From NCBI RefSeq assembly GCF_000719335.1, contig NZ_JOGB01000075.1:1-32415 (forward strand): a stretch of DNA of 32,415 nucleotides, read 5' to 3'. Position numbers and translations under genes: made by a program. Below the pieces are notes generated by a model. The model worked only from the letters and a program-made list of their open reading frames with translations, ran no database searches and was not told the DNA's origin. Below are positions 1 to 8,315 of this stretch, piece by piece (the first letter of the stretch is position 1; every line of letters begins with the position of its first letter). The DNA comes from Streptomyces sp. NRRL S-87 (GTDB taxonomy: Bacteria; Actinomycetota; Actinomycetes; Streptomycetales; Streptomycetaceae).

Positions 1-120
1 CGCCCACCCCGCCCACCCCGCCCTCCCCGCCCGCAGCCCCGGTGATCACCCGGATGGCGGCTGCGGCCGGGGCGGGCCGGGTGGTGGGGTGGACGCGGCA
101 GTTGATCACGAGGGGGCGGT

Positions 121-939
121 ATGGGGGGCTGGGGCGTGCGCCGCGCGCGTGCGGGGACGCCGTTGCGGGGCGAGGGCGAGGCCGCGCCCGCGAACCGTGC
201 GGAACGTACAGGCGCCCCGCGGATCCCGTCCGCCCTACCGGACCCCGCCCTGCCGCACCCCGCCGTACCGGCGGCCGCCCGCGCGCGGGCGGGGCGCACG
301 GCGTCCCGGACCGGTCCGCTCCTGGCGGGCCTCCTGCTCCTGGCGGCCTGCGCCCCGCCCGCCCCACCGCCCCACCCGGCCCCGGACGACCTCGTCAAGG
401 CCGCCACCCGGCGCCTGACGGACGCCTGCCTGGCCGACCGGGGCCTTGCCCCGCCCCGGCCCGGCGCCACCGCGCCGCCCGGCCGGGAAGAGCGCGTGGC
501 CGACGCGTTGTTCGGCACCGGCCCGACCGAACTGGCACTCGCGCTGCCCACCGGCTACACCGTCCGCGCCCACACCGACGGCTGCCTGGCCCGGGCCCAG
601 CAGCAGCTGTACGGCGACCAGGCCGCCTGGTTCAGGGCCTCGGTGACCGTCAACAACCTCCGCCCCCTGGCCGAGGCGCGGCTCGGCGACGACCCCGCCT
701 ACACCGCCGCGCTCGCCCGTGCGAAGGCCTGCGACGACGGCGACGCCGGCTGCGTCCGCGCCAGCGGCCTGCCGCAGGTGCGCGCCCGGCTGGAGCCCGC
801 CGTCCTCGCAGAGGTCCGCGCCGCGCACCGCGAGGAGATCGCGACCTACGACCGGCTGCGCGACCGCGCAGCACACCGCGCGACCGCCGTCCTGGCGGCC
901 GTACCCGCCCCACCTGGGAAAGGACACCCTCCCCGATGA
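121..939 (+). CDS. putative lipoprotein, unknown function
   Basis: A 272-aa protein I do not recognise. It has a long Pro/Ala/Arg-rich N-terminal stretch, then a hydrophobic segment ending in a lipobox-like LLAAC with Cys77, then a soluble, mostly helical domain with three further cysteines. It is probably anchored outside the membrane. Having 76 residues before the lipobox cysteine is abnormal, so the start is uncertain: ATG 121 has an AGGGGG 4 nt upstream, but no later in-frame ATG or GTG lies closer to the lipobox. Its stop overlaps the ATG of the next gene (ATGA at 936-939), which suggests translational coupling with the secreted inhibitor-like protein. The function is unknown. Confidence 0.6.
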   Translation: MGGWGVRRARAGTPLRGEGEAAPANRAERTGAPRIPSALPDPALPHPAVPAAARARAGRTASRTGPLLAGLLLLAACAPPAPPPHPAPDDLVKAATRRLTDACLADRGLAPPRPGATAPPGREERVADALFGTGPTELALALPTGYTVRAHTDGCLARAQQQLYGDQAAWFRASVTVNNLRPLAEARLGDDPAYTAALARAKACDDGDAGCVRASGLPQVRARLEPAVLAEVRAAHREEIATYDRLRDRAAHRATAVLAAVPAPPGKGHPPR

Positions 940-1310
940 AGCAGAGCAGGCTGCTCGCCGCCACCGCCGCGACACTCCTGGCCCTCGCCGCGGGCCTCGC
1001 CGCCACCCCGGCGACCGCGGCCGAGTGCCCCAGCGGCAACTTCTGCGCCTGGACCGACGTCGACTTCGGCGGTCAGCGCGCGAACTGGTCGGGTGACGAC
1101 ACCTGGTGGGAGAGCTGGATCGCAGACGAGGACTCCTCCTGGGCCAACCACGGCATCTCGGGCCCCGGCATCAAGGACCACGTACAGGTCTACCGCAGCT
1201 CCGGGTTGGGCGGCGGCATGTCCCTCTGCCTCGCCCCCGGCCAGGAGGTGGACCACAACGCCGTGGCCAACGACGACGGCGACTCCCACACCTGGTCCAT
1301 GGGCTGCTGA
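936..1310 (+). CDS. secreted peptidase inhibitor family I36-like protein
   Basis: A 124-aa pre-protein. Residues 1-28 form a typical Sec signal ending ATAAE. The mature part opens with the CPSGNFCAW...FGGQ pattern of family I36 inhibitors and crystallin-like actinobacterial secreted proteins (the family of the Streptomyces metalloproteinase inhibitor SMPI). Four cysteines suggest two disulfides. The start is fixed by GGGAAAGGA about 12 nt upstream and by overlap with the lipoprotein stop. The next gene downstream is a secreted subtilisin, so it may act on extracellular proteases. That is inferred from family and context; many I36-domain proteins have no proven inhibitory activity. Confidence 0.8.
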   Translation: MKQSRLLAATAATLLALAAGLAATPATAAECPSGNFCAWTDVDFGGQRANWSGDDTWWESWIADEDSSWANHGISGPGIKDHVQVYRSSGLGGGMSLCLAPGQEVDHNAVANDDGDSHTWSMGC

Positions 1311-1350
1311 CCCGACCACCCGTCAGAACGGACCGCCACCACCTGCCCCC

Positions 1351-1379
1351 GCCCGCCCCCCCACGTACGGGGAGCGGGC
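1351..1379 (+). terminator. possible terminator after the I36 gene
   Basis: Arms GCCCGC (1351-1356) and GCGGGC (1374-1379) are extended inward by C/G runs with one mismatch. The hairpin lies about 40 nt after the stop at 1310. It has no U-tract, which is usual in this GC-rich background. Confidence 0.4.
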
Positions 1380-1490
1380 GGCCGCGTCCGCGCACGGGAC
1401 GGGACGGACCCGGAAGTCGGATGGTGGTGGGGGAGTTCGGGAGCATTCGTGAGTGTCGTGAAGGCGGTGCGGGGGGCTCTTTAAGAAACC

Positions 1491-1558
1491 TTGTTGAACA
1501 ACGCCGCACCCCCGGTGCGTCCTTGATTTGCTCCTGTCAATCGGAACAGGGTTGCTCC
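1491..1558 (+). promoter_or_regulatory. control region of the subtilisin gene
   Basis: This is a locally AT-richer stretch in a GC-rich window. It holds the perfect 11-bp palindrome TTGTTGAACAA (1491-1501), two direct copies of TTGCTCC 24 bp apart (1528-1534 and 1552-1558), and the small inverted repeat CCTGT/ACAGG (1533-1537/1546-1550). All sit 45-110 nt upstream of the protease start. They look like operator and promoter elements, but I cannot assign a clear -35/-10 pair. Confidence 0.35.
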
Positions 1559-1602
1559 GAACGTTTGACGCCCCACACGTCAACCGGAGGAGAACTCCCT
1601 TC

Positions 1603-2802
1603 ATGGCAACTCACAAGCGCTCCAGCCGACTTCGCTACGCGTCCATAGCGGCGGGAGCGGTCACCGCGGTCACCGCGGCCCTGTTCGCAGTACCCTTCGC
1701 CGGCGCGGCGGCCCCGCCCGAGGGCACCGTCCACGGCCTCGGCGCACCGGGCGCGGTGGACGGCAGCTTCGTCGTCATCCTGGACGCGTCCGCGAACAAG
1801 CAGGACCTGGCGAAGAAGTACGGAGGCAAACTGGAACGGGCCTACGGCTCCGCCGTCAACGGCTTCTCGGCGTCCGGCCTGACCGAGAAGGAGGCCAAAC
1901 AGCTGGCCGCGGACCCCGCGGTCGACACGGTCGAGCAGAACAAGCGCTTCACGATCAACGAGACGCAGAACGACCCGCCCTCCTGGGGCCTGGACCGGAT
2001 CGACCAGACCGAGACCACGGGAGACAAGAAGTACACGTACCCCGACAACGGCGGCGAGGGTGTCACGGCCTACGTCATCGACACCGGGGTGCGCATCTCG
2101 CACCAGGACTTCGGCGGCCGGGCCAGCAGCGGCTTCGACGCGGTGGACAAGGACGACTCCGCCGACGACGGCAACGGCCACGGCACGCACGTCGCGGGCA
2201 CGATCGCCGGCACGGCGCACGGCGTGGCCAAGAAGGCCAAGATCGTCGCGGTGCGCGTGCTGGACGACAACGGCTCCGGCACCACGGAGCAGGTCGTCGC
2301 CGGCATCGATTGGGTGACGCAGCACCACACGGGCCCGTCGGTGGCGAACATGAGCCTCGGCGGCGGCGCCGACGAGGCGCTGGACGCCGCGGTCAAGCGG
2401 GCCGTCGACGCGGGCGTCACCTTCGCCGTGGCGGCCGGCAACGAGTCCAGGGACGCCGGCCAGGGCTCGCCGGCCCGGGTCCCGGAGGCCATCACGGTCG
2501 CCTCCAGCACCGAGGGCGACGAGCAGTCGGACTTCTCGAACTTCGGTTCCGTGGTGGACCTGTACGCGCCCGGGTCGGAGATCACCTCGGACTGGAACGA
2601 CAGCGACACGGGCACCAAGACCATCTCCGGTACCTCGATGGCCACCCCGCACGTGGCCGGCGCCGCCGCCGTCTACCTGGGAGGCCACCCCTCGGCCACA
2701 CCGGCGGACACGGCCGCCGCGCTGACCGCGGGGGCCACCGAGGGCGCCCTCTCCAACCCCTCCCCGGGCACCGCGAACAAGCTCCTGAAGATCACGCCGT
2801 AA
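1603..2802 (+). CDS. secreted subtilisin-like serine protease (S8)
   Basis: A 399-aa pre-pro-protease. Residues 1-36 are a signal peptide, about 55-117 an inhibitor I9 propeptide (FVVILDAS...), and the rest a peptidase S8 domain of the proteinase K/aqualysin type. The catalytic triad is visible: Asp160 (VIDTG), His193 (NGHGTHVAG), Ser345 (GTSMATPH), with oxyanion Asn280 (AAGN). There is no C-terminal P-domain or other extension, so the length is normal for the subfamily. ATG 1603 is chosen because GGAGGAG (1586-1592) stands 10 nt upstream; the reading frame opens earlier but without a ribosome site. It should be exported, self-cleave its propeptide and degrade extracellular protein. It lies next to a putative protease inhibitor. 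Confidence 0.95.
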   Translation: MATHKRSSRLRYASIAAGAVTAVTAALFAVPFAGAAAPPEGTVHGLGAPGAVDGSFVVILDASANKQDLAKKYGGKLERAYGSAVNGFSASGLTEKEAKQLAADPAVDTVEQNKRFTINETQNDPPSWGLDRIDQTETTGDKKYTYPDNGGEGVTAYVIDTGVRISHQDFGGRASSGFDAVDKDDSADDGNGHGTHVAGTIAGTAHGVAKKAKIVAVRVLDDNGSGTTEQVVAGIDWVTQHHTGPSVANMSLGGGADEALDAAVKRAVDAGVTFAVAAGNESRDAGQGSPARVPEAITVASSTEGDEQSDFSNFGSVVDLYAPGSEITSDWNDSDTGTKTISGTSMATPHVAGAAAVYLGGHPSATPADTAAALTAGATEGALSNPSPGTANKLLKITP

Positions 2803-2830
2803 CCACCCGCCCCGGGCCGGCCGGCTCCCC

Positions 2831-2875
2831 GGACCGATCCTCCGACCGATCTTCCGACCGACCTTCCGACCGTCC
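2831..2875 (+). repeat. short degenerate tandem repeat
   Basis: About four copies of an 11-12-bp motif based on TTCCGACCGATC lie just after the protease stop. No coding role is evident. Confidence 0.5.
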
Positions 2876-2898
2876 ACCCGAGCGCCGGCCCCCCGACC

Positions 2899-2934
2899 GC
2901 CCCTCGCCCCCCGCCCCAGGCGGGGGCGAGGGGC
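2899..2934 (+). terminator. strong hairpin after the subtilisin gene
   Basis: A 16-bp GC stem (left arm 2899-2915 with one bulged C, right arm 2919-2934) closes on a 3-nt loop about 100 nt after the protease stop. It is a good intrinsic-terminator candidate for a GC-rich actinomycete. The rest of 2935-3093, before the glycosyltransferase ribosome site, shows nothing else I can name. Confidence 0.65.
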
Positions 2935-3105
2935 ACGGCCGTCCCCGCTCCCCGGGTCCCCCTGGCGGCCGTACCTGCGCGCCGGCCTCGGCGCGTCGGC
3001 GATCGCCTTCCTGGAGTCCCTCAGGCTCGTTTGCCAGTCTGGTCCGTGGTCGAGGTCGAGAGCCGGTCGCCGTCGGCCGGCGCGGCCGGAATCGGAGGCC
3101 GTCAC

Positions 3106-4296
3106 GTGCGCATCATGATGGTGGCTCATGCCTTCCCACCCACCTGGGGCGGGGTCGAGACGCATCTGGCCGACCTGGTGCGGGCACTGCGCCGGCGCGG
3201 CCACGAGGTCCTCTGCCTCGTCGGCGGGGACGAGTCCGACGAGAGCTGGGAGGGCGTCCCCGTCCGTCGGCGCCCTCTGCTGCGCCCGCAGAACCTCCTG
3301 CAGGTACACCGCGGCGGGAACGCCGGCCGAGCCGGACACCTCCGCTCCATCGAGGCCGTCGTACGCGGCTGCCTGGACTCGGTCCGGCCCCACGTCGTCC
3401 ACCTGCACAACGCACACCACTACGGCCCGCAGCTCGCGCACGGCGTCCTGGCCGCCGTGGCCGCCGGCCGCGGCCGCAGCGGTCGCCCGGACCCGGTCGT
3501 CCTCAACAGCGTGCACGACCACACCGGGGAGCACGTGCTCCGGGACGTGATGGACCTGCCCTGGCACCTGCTCCTGTACGTCAGCGACTTCCTCCGCGCC
3601 TCCCTCCCGAGCCGCGCTCCGTCCGTGACCCTGCCGCTGGGCATCGACGCGTCGAGGTTCGCCGCGCAGGGCCCGCGGCACGAGGCGTTGGAGCGGCTGG
3701 AAAGGCCCGTGATCTTCCACCCGGCGAGGCCGCTCCCCTGGAAGGGGGTGGACGTGGGCCTGGCGGCATTCGTCGAGGTGCGCAGGCGGTTGGGACGCGG
3801 CAGCCTCGTGCTGTGTTCGGGTGACGACATCATCGGCGAAGCGTCGGTCCTCTCCGAGCTCAGGCACCGGCTGGCGCGCACCGCGGCGGACGCCGGAGTG
3901 GCCGAGCACGTCCTGTTCCAGGACTTCCCGCCGCTCGCGATGGGCGACGCCTACCGGGGCTGCGACCTGGTCTGGTACCCGACGACGGGGGAGGAGCCCT
4001 ACGGGCTCGTGCCCCTGGAGGCCATGGCGTCCCAACGGCCGGTCGTGGTCGCCGACTCGGGCGGTCTGGTCGAGACCGTGACGGACGGCGTCAACGGACT
4101 GGTCGTACCGCGCGGCGACAGCGACGCCCTCGCGCACGCGGCCTCGCGACTGCTGACCGACGAGGCGCTGCGTCGCCGGGTCGTGGCCGGCGGGCTGGAC
4201 CGGGTGCGCAGCTGCGGCATCGACACGTACACGAGCCGTCTCGAGGACATGTACGAGGCGGCGCGGTCGGGCGCCGCGACCGGAGACCCGGGATGA
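3106..4296 (+). CDS. family 4 glycosyltransferase
   Basis: A 396-aa GT-B fold retaining glycosyltransferase. The N-terminal domain opens with the PPTWGGVETHL loop (residues about 11-21) that contacts the acceptor. The C-terminal domain has the family 4 E-x7-E signature at Glu297 and Glu305 (in EEPYGLVPLEAMA), followed by the nucleotide-sugar loop DSGG and the DGVNGLVVP motif. No membrane segment or signal is seen, so it acts at the cytosolic face. GTG 3106 is chosen because GGAGG (3094-3098) lies 7 nt upstream. It is the first gene of a four-gene operon, and its stop overlaps the next start (ATGA 4293-4296). The sugar donor and acceptor cannot be read from the sequence. Confidence 0.9.
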   Translation: MRIMMVAHAFPPTWGGVETHLADLVRALRRRGHEVLCLVGGDESDESWEGVPVRRRPLLRPQNLLQVHRGGNAGRAGHLRSIEAVVRGCLDSVRPHVVHLHNAHHYGPQLAHGVLAAVAAGRGRSGRPDPVVLNSVHDHTGEHVLRDVMDLPWHLLLYVSDFLRASLPSRAPSVTLPLGIDASRFAAQGPRHEALERLERPVIFHPARPLPWKGVDVGLAAFVEVRRRLGRGSLVLCSGDDIIGEASVLSELRHRLARTAADAGVAEHVLFQDFPPLAMGDAYRGCDLVWYPTTGEEPYGLVPLEAMASQRPVVVADSGGLVETVTDGVNGLVVPRGDSDALAHAASRLLTDEALRRRVVAGGLDRVRSCGIDTYTSRLEDMYEAARSGAATGDPG

Positions 4297-5006
4297 GCGG
4301 TGCTCCCCCCACACCCGAGGAAATCGACGTCACCGAGTTCCAGAACCTCCGTCAGGAGATCAACAACCGGACGAACCTGGCCTACGCCCTCATCACCCTT
4401 CAGCTCGCGGCACTCGGGACGGGGCTCTCCGTCATGACACGGCTCCCCGACGTACTGCTGGGCCTCGCCGCCGCCTCCAGCTTCCTGTGGCTGTTCTGGG
4501 TGGACCACGCCGGCCAGGTGTACAAGATCGCCGGCTACATCGCCCTCGAACTCAGCCCCCAGCTCAGCGCGGATGTCCGCAGGCCGGTCCTGCGCTGGGA
4601 GCACTTCCTGCGCAGGGTCGACGCAGGCGGCGGAACGACGCTGAGGGCGTTGTACGGCACGCAGGCGCCGCAGGGCCGCGTGTACGTCCAGAGCAGCACG
4701 GCCGCTGACGTGTACGCCATGCTGCTGTTCGGCTGCACGCCGCCCCTCATGATCTGCGGATACGTGGTGGTCATGCTGGTCGGCGGGGAACGCACCCCGG
4801 TCCTCGTCGTCGTGCCGGCCGCCGCTGCCACGGGGCTGTGGGTCTACACCGTCACGCGCTTCCGCGGCTTCCGGAAGACGGTCAGCACCATCGGAACGGC
4901 CATCAGGGCGTCCGATCCGGACTCCGGTCCCGGTCCCGGTCCCGGTCCCGGTCCCGGTCCCGGTTCCGGTCCCCGTCGCGGTCCGGCTCCCGGGGACGTG
5001 TCGTGA
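4293..5006 (+). CDS. four-helix membrane protein with Gly-Pro repeat tail
   Basis: A 237-aa protein I cannot name. A polar N-terminal segment (EFQNLRQEINNRTN) leads into a hydrophobic pair at about residues 31-72. A cytosol-like loop of about 65 residues follows, then a second pair at about 140-190, giving four predicted membrane helices. The overall form recalls small 4-TM families that begin with an LRxEIxxR-type amphipathic helix, but I do not assign one. The C-terminus is a run of Gly-Pro dipeptides encoded by a hexamer repeat. It overlaps both neighbours (ATGA at 4293, GTGA at 5003), so it is probably made in fixed ratio with the glycosyltransferase and methyltransferase and may tether them to the membrane. 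Confidence 0.8.
   Translation: MSGAPPTPEEIDVTEFQNLRQEINNRTNLAYALITLQLAALGTGLSVMTRLPDVLLGLAAASSFLWLFWVDHAGQVYKIAGYIALELSPQLSADVRRPVLRWEHFLRRVDAGGGTTLRALYGTQAPQGRVYVQSSTAADVYAMLLFGCTPPLMICGYVVVMLVGGERTPVLVVVPAAAATGLWVYTVTRFRGFRKTVSTIGTAIRASDPDSGPGPGPGPGPGPGSGPRRGPAPGDVS
4926..4966 (+). repeat. GGTCCC hexamer tandem repeat inside a gene
   Basis: About six near-perfect head-to-tail copies of GGTCCC encode the Gly-Pro tail of the membrane protein. The unit is two codons long, so copy-number change keeps the frame and the downstream start overlap. Confidence 0.8.
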
Positions 5007-5962
5007 GCCGGCGGCCGGGGCCGTTCCCGGGGGTGTGGCCGAGCGGCCTGCCGCCGCGGGCGGACCGCGCGCTGCGCGACTGGGTCCGCAGGCACCCGGA
5101 CGCCCGGGTCGTACGGGCGGCCCGCGGCGCGGTGTACGGCGCCCTCTCGGTGCTCCACACCGAGGACCACTGCCCGGCGACCAACGGGGAGGCGCACGTC
5201 CTGCGCTGCCTGGCCCGGGCCACGGGCGCGGACCACCGGAGTTCCCGCGGCCCCGTCCTGTTCGACGTGGGTGCCAACCGCGGGGCCTGGGCCGTGACCG
5301 CCCTCGATGCCTGCCCCGGGGCCCGAGTGCACTGCTTCGAGCTCGTACGGCCGGTGCGGCGGCGACTGCACCGGCTGGCGGCCGAGCGGTCGGGCATCGT
5401 GGTGGCCGAGGCCGGGCTGGCCGACCGGCCCGGCGTGCGGAGGGTCAAGTACTACCCGGCGTGCGACGAGCTGAGTTCCCTGTACGACTACCCGCACGAG
5501 GCACGCTCCGAGTGGCGGGACGAACCCGTGCTCCGGGGCGACGACTACCTGAGCGCGCACGGCATCGACGGCGTGGACCTCCTCAAGATCGACACGGAGG
5601 GTGCCGAACTCGAAGTCCTGGCGGGCTTCCGGCAGGCCCTGGGCGCGGGCAGGGTCGCCGCGGTCCAGTTCGAGTACGGATACTCCGCGATCCTCTCGGG
5701 GTCCCTCCTGTACCGCTCGTACGACCTGCTGGGCCCGTTGGGCTACCGCCTGGGGAGGATCCTTCCGCAGCGGGTCGACTTCCGTCCGTACACGCTGTTC
5801 GACGAGAGGTTCTTCGGCCCGAACTTCCTCGCGGTGCACCGCTCGCGACCGGACCTGGTCCGGCTGCTCGCGGGACGGGGGACTCCGGTAGCCCGCCGCC
5901 TCCGGCGGCCGGGCGCCGCGGGGGCGACGGGGCCCTTTCCCGCCACGGACGCCGAGCGGTGA
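5003..5962 (+). CDS. FkbM family SAM-dependent methyltransferase
   Basis: A 319-aa Rossmann methyltransferase. The SAM-binding loop VLFDVGANRGAW is at residues about 85-96, and the FkbM signature LLKIDTEGAELEVL is at about 193-206. FkbM enzymes usually methylate hydroxyl groups of sugars, lipids or polyketides. Beside a family 4 glycosyltransferase, O-methylation of a glycan is the simplest guess. GTG 5003 overlaps the stop of the membrane protein (GTGA 5003-5006). An upstream extension of the frame would translate the hexamer repeat as Arg-Ser and is implausible. The 3' end also overlaps the next gene (GTGA 5959-5962). Confidence 0.9.
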   Translation: MSRRPGPFPGVWPSGLPPRADRALRDWVRRHPDARVVRAARGAVYGALSVLHTEDHCPATNGEAHVLRCLARATGADHRSSRGPVLFDVGANRGAWAVTALDACPGARVHCFELVRPVRRRLHRLAAERSGIVVAEAGLADRPGVRRVKYYPACDELSSLYDYPHEARSEWRDEPVLRGDDYLSAHGIDGVDLLKIDTEGAELEVLAGFRQALGAGRVAAVQFEYGYSAILSGSLLYRSYDLLGPLGYRLGRILPQRVDFRPYTLFDERFFGPNFLAVHRSRPDLVRLLAGRGTPVARRLRRPGAAGATGPFPATDAER

Positions 5963-6762
5963 ACGCCTCCCCGGCAGGAGGAGGGCCGCGGCCCGTGGCG
6001 CTGGTGACGGGGGCGGGCAGGCGGCGGGGCCTGGGCGCCGCCATCGTCACCCGCCTGGCGGAGACCGGGTGGGACGTCGCCTTCACGTACTGGACGCCGT
6101 ACGACGCCCGGAGGCCCTGGGGAGTCGACGCGGGCGCCCCGGAAGAGCTGGCGGACCGGGTCGTGGCCGGCGGAGCCCGCGCCCACTTCCTGGAGGCGGA
6201 CCTCTCCCGCACCGCTGCGGCCGCCGAGGTGGTCGCCAGTGCCGAAGCCGCCTTCGGCCGACCGGTGACGGCCCTGGTCCTGGCGCACGCCGAGTCGGTG
6301 GCCTCCGGCCTGCTGGACACGTGCATCGAGAGCTTCGACCGGCACTTCGCCGTCAACGCCCGCGCGGGCTGGCTCCTCATCCGCGCGTACGCCGAGCGCT
6401 TCACCGGCCCGTACGGAAGCGGCCGGATCGTCGCCCTCACCAGCGACCACACGGTGGGGAACCTGCCCTACGGAGCGAGCAAGGGCGCCCTCGACCGCAT
6501 CACCCTGGCGGCCGCACAGGAACTCGCCGGGCTGGGTGTCACGGCGAACGTGGTCAACCCCGGGCCGGTCGACACCGGCTGGATGTCCGACCGGACCCGG
6601 GAAGAGCTCGTGCGCGCCACCCCGCTGGGCAGGCTGGGCACTCCCGCCGAGTGCGCCTACCTCGTGGGTTACCTGTGCTCTCCCGAAGGCGGCTGGATCA
6701 ACGGCCAGCTCCTGTACAGCAACGGCGGTCTGCAGTACGTCCAGGGACCGGACCGCACCTGA
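5959..6762 (+). CDS. SDR family oxidoreductase
   Basis: A 267-aa classical short-chain dehydrogenase, FabG-like. The cofactor loop is TGAGRRRGLG (residues about 17-26), one residue longer than the usual TGxxxGxG. The catalytic residues are Ser162, Tyr171 and Lys175 (YGASK), and PGPVDTGWM follows. The usual NNAG motif is replaced by LAHAES. GTG 5959 starts on the methyltransferase stop (GTGA), completing an operon in which all three junctions overlap. It could reduce a keto-sugar or acyl intermediate handled by its partners; the substrate is unknown. Confidence 0.88.
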   Translation: MNASPAGGGPRPVALVTGAGRRRGLGAAIVTRLAETGWDVAFTYWTPYDARRPWGVDAGAPEELADRVVAGGARAHFLEADLSRTAAAAEVVASAEAAFGRPVTALVLAHAESVASGLLDTCIESFDRHFAVNARAGWLLIRAYAERFTGPYGSGRIVALTSDHTVGNLPYGASKGALDRITLAAAQELAGLGVTANVVNPGPVDTGWMSDRTREELVRATPLGRLGTPAECAYLVGYLCSPEGGWINGQLLYSNGGLQYVQGPDRT

Positions 6763-6825
6763 GGCTGCCGGGCGCACCGTGGCCGCGTCCGGCCCCGCCG
6801 CCGCCCCCGCCCGTCGGGACGACTC

Positions 6826-7533
6826 TCAGCCGGCATCCCGGTCGGCCGGTCGGTTCGCCGGACGGTCGGACCGCGGGTCCGCCCGGACCGCGGTGGTCAC
6901 GGGGTCGCGCCACATGGGCCAGAGGGTCGGGCCGCCGCCGGGGAGCGGGATCTCGCCGGTGACGCGGAAGCCGAGGCGCTCGTAGAACGGCACGTTCGAG
7001 GGCTTGCTGGACTCCAGGTAGGCGGACTCCCCGAGCAGGTCGCAGAGCGCCAGTTGTTCGCGCAGCAGGGACGAACCCGCCCCCGTCCCCCGGACCTCGG
7101 GGTCGGTCCCCACGGTCGGCAGGTACCAGTGCGGCAGGTACGGGTGGGCCTCGTGGAGGGTGCTCTGGACCTCCGCGGCCCGCCGCAGCCCGCCCGGCCC
7201 GAACACCCGCACGTACCGGGGGAGGGCCGTCAGGTCCTGGAGCGGGGACGTCTTCCAGTGGCCGGGCCCCGACCACAGCGCCGCGGACAGCAGCCGCCCG
7301 TCCCTCGTCGCGGCCACCCGGACGGCGCCGGGCCGCGGCCGCTGCCGGCGCTGGGCCAGCCGGAAGTAGAGGGCCGCCCGGCGTTGCCGCCCCGACGGGT
7401 CGGGGAGCAGCCAGCTCATGACGGGATCGTCCGCGAAGGCGCGGGCCAGCAGCGAGGCGATCGCCCCGCCCTCGCCCGGCCGGGCGCACCGGACCCCGAA
7501 CCCCTGCGTCAGCAGCCCCGCGCGTGCGTTCAT
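6826..7533 (-). CDS. GNAT family N-acetyltransferase
   Basis: A 235-aa GNAT fold protein. The acetyl-CoA pyrophosphate loop is VRGTGAGSSLL (about residues 147-157) and motif B is NVPFYERLGF (about 180-189). An N-terminal R-x(n)-F-x-DDPVMSWLLPD segment is typical of actinobacterial GNATs of unknown substrate. ATG 7533 is preferred over an upstream start at 7572 because the family begins close to the MNARAG sequence and the longer form adds only low-complexity residues. It converges on the SDR operon with 63 nt between stops. The acceptor is not predictable. Confidence 0.88.
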   Translation of the reverse strand: MNARAGLLTQGFGVRCARPGEGGAIASLLARAFADDPVMSWLLPDPSGRQRRAALYFRLAQRRQRPRPGAVRVAATRDGRLLSAALWSGPGHWKTSPLQDLTALPRYVRVFGPGGLRRAAEVQSTLHEAHPYLPHWYLPTVGTDPEVRGTGAGSSLLREQLALCDLLGESAYLESSKPSNVPFYERLGFRVTGEIPLPGGGPTLWPMWRDPVTTAVRADPRSDRPANRPADRDAG

Positions 7534-7759
7534 CGGGCCACGGTAAGCAGCGGGGCGGCCCGTTCCCGCCACCCGCGCCCGTGTCCCGGGACGGGCCGGT
7601 CCCGGTCACCCGGTCGGCCCCGCGCCGCACTCCTCGGGCCCCGGCCGTCATCCACCCGGGCGCACACCGCGTGCCGCGTCCGCGCCGGCACGTCAGGCTG
7701 CTCCCAAGGAACGACGCCTCCGCGCAGACCGCACCGACCACACAGACGAGGACCGAGCC

Positions 7760-8110
7760 ATGTCCCACCACCGGCGATTCGGGGTCATCTCCGGGGCGGC
7801 GCTGCTGCTGCTCCTCACCGCCACCGCCTGTTCGACCAACCGGACCACGGTGGGCGAACTCACCTTCCGCGCCGCGAACTCCCCGGCCGAGCTGACGTAC
7901 TCCAACACCAGCGTCAACGGGTGCACGCCGATCCTGCTCCCGCGCGGCGCCGCGCACGTGCACAACAACACCCTGGTCGACGTCATCCTGTACCGGACCC
8001 CCAACTGCCAGACGTTCAGCGGTGCCGAGGGGACCTACGTGGGCACCACCCTGTCGGACGTCACGGCCCAGGGCACCCTGCCGTGGCGGAGCTTCAGCGT
8101 CGTGCACTGA
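7760..8110 (+). CDS. small secreted lipoprotein, unknown function
   Basis: A 116-aa protein with an n-region MSHHRRFG, a hydrophobic core and the lipobox LTATAC (Cys24). The mature part is about 90 residues, beta-rich and polar, with two more cysteines. I do not recognise the family. GAGGA (7748-7752) precedes ATG 7760 by 7 nt. It stands alone, followed by a hairpin terminator. The preceding 226-nt gap (7534-7759), shared with the divergent GNAT gene, should hold both promoters, but I see no clear consensus in it. Confidence 0.75.
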   Translation: MSHHRRFGVISGAALLLLLTATACSTNRTTVGELTFRAANSPAELTYSNTSVNGCTPILLPRGAAHVHNNTLVDVILYRTPNCQTFSGAEGTYVGTTLSDVTAQGTLPWRSFSVVH

Positions 8111-8146
8111 GCCCGCGCGGCCCACGGCCGCACGACCCGGCCGGGC

Positions 8147-8177
8147 GCAGGGCCCCCACCAGCAGGTGGGGCCCTGC
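8147..8177 (+). terminator. hairpin terminator after the lipoprotein
   Basis: A 13-bp stem (8147-8160 with one bulged C, and 8165-8177) with loop AGCA lies 36 nt after the stop. Confidence 0.7.
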
Positions 8178-8287
8178 GAACAGTGGAGGGCGGGCGCGAG
8201 CATTCGTGACCGGAACTCGTTGGTAGGTGGCCGTAGTTGGCGGTCCGTCAGGAGGCGTCCACGGTGGCGGCGGGAGGCGTTCACGTC

Positions 8288-8315
8288 TTGATCATCCCAC
8301 GTTCTTATGTAATGT
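8288..8315 (+). promoter_or_regulatory. probable vegetative promoter
   Basis: TTGATC (8288-8293) is separated by 16 nt from TAATGT (8310-8315), a fair HrdB-type pair in the only clearly AT-rich stretch near here. The -10 lies inside the large dyad centred at 8319/8320. Confidence 0.45.

Noticed and set aside
1537..4314. A very long minus-strand open frame (about 925 codons) opposite the subtilisin and glycosyltransferase genes.
   Set aside because: It is a shadow of high-GC coding on the other strand; both plus-strand genes have clear catalytic motifs and ribosome sites.
1441..8209. The 12-mer GAGCATTCGTGA occurs at 1441-1452 and 8198-8209, each 150-180 nt upstream of a secreted-protein gene.
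   Set aside because: Some shared 12-mers are expected by chance in 32 kb, and the flanks do not match.
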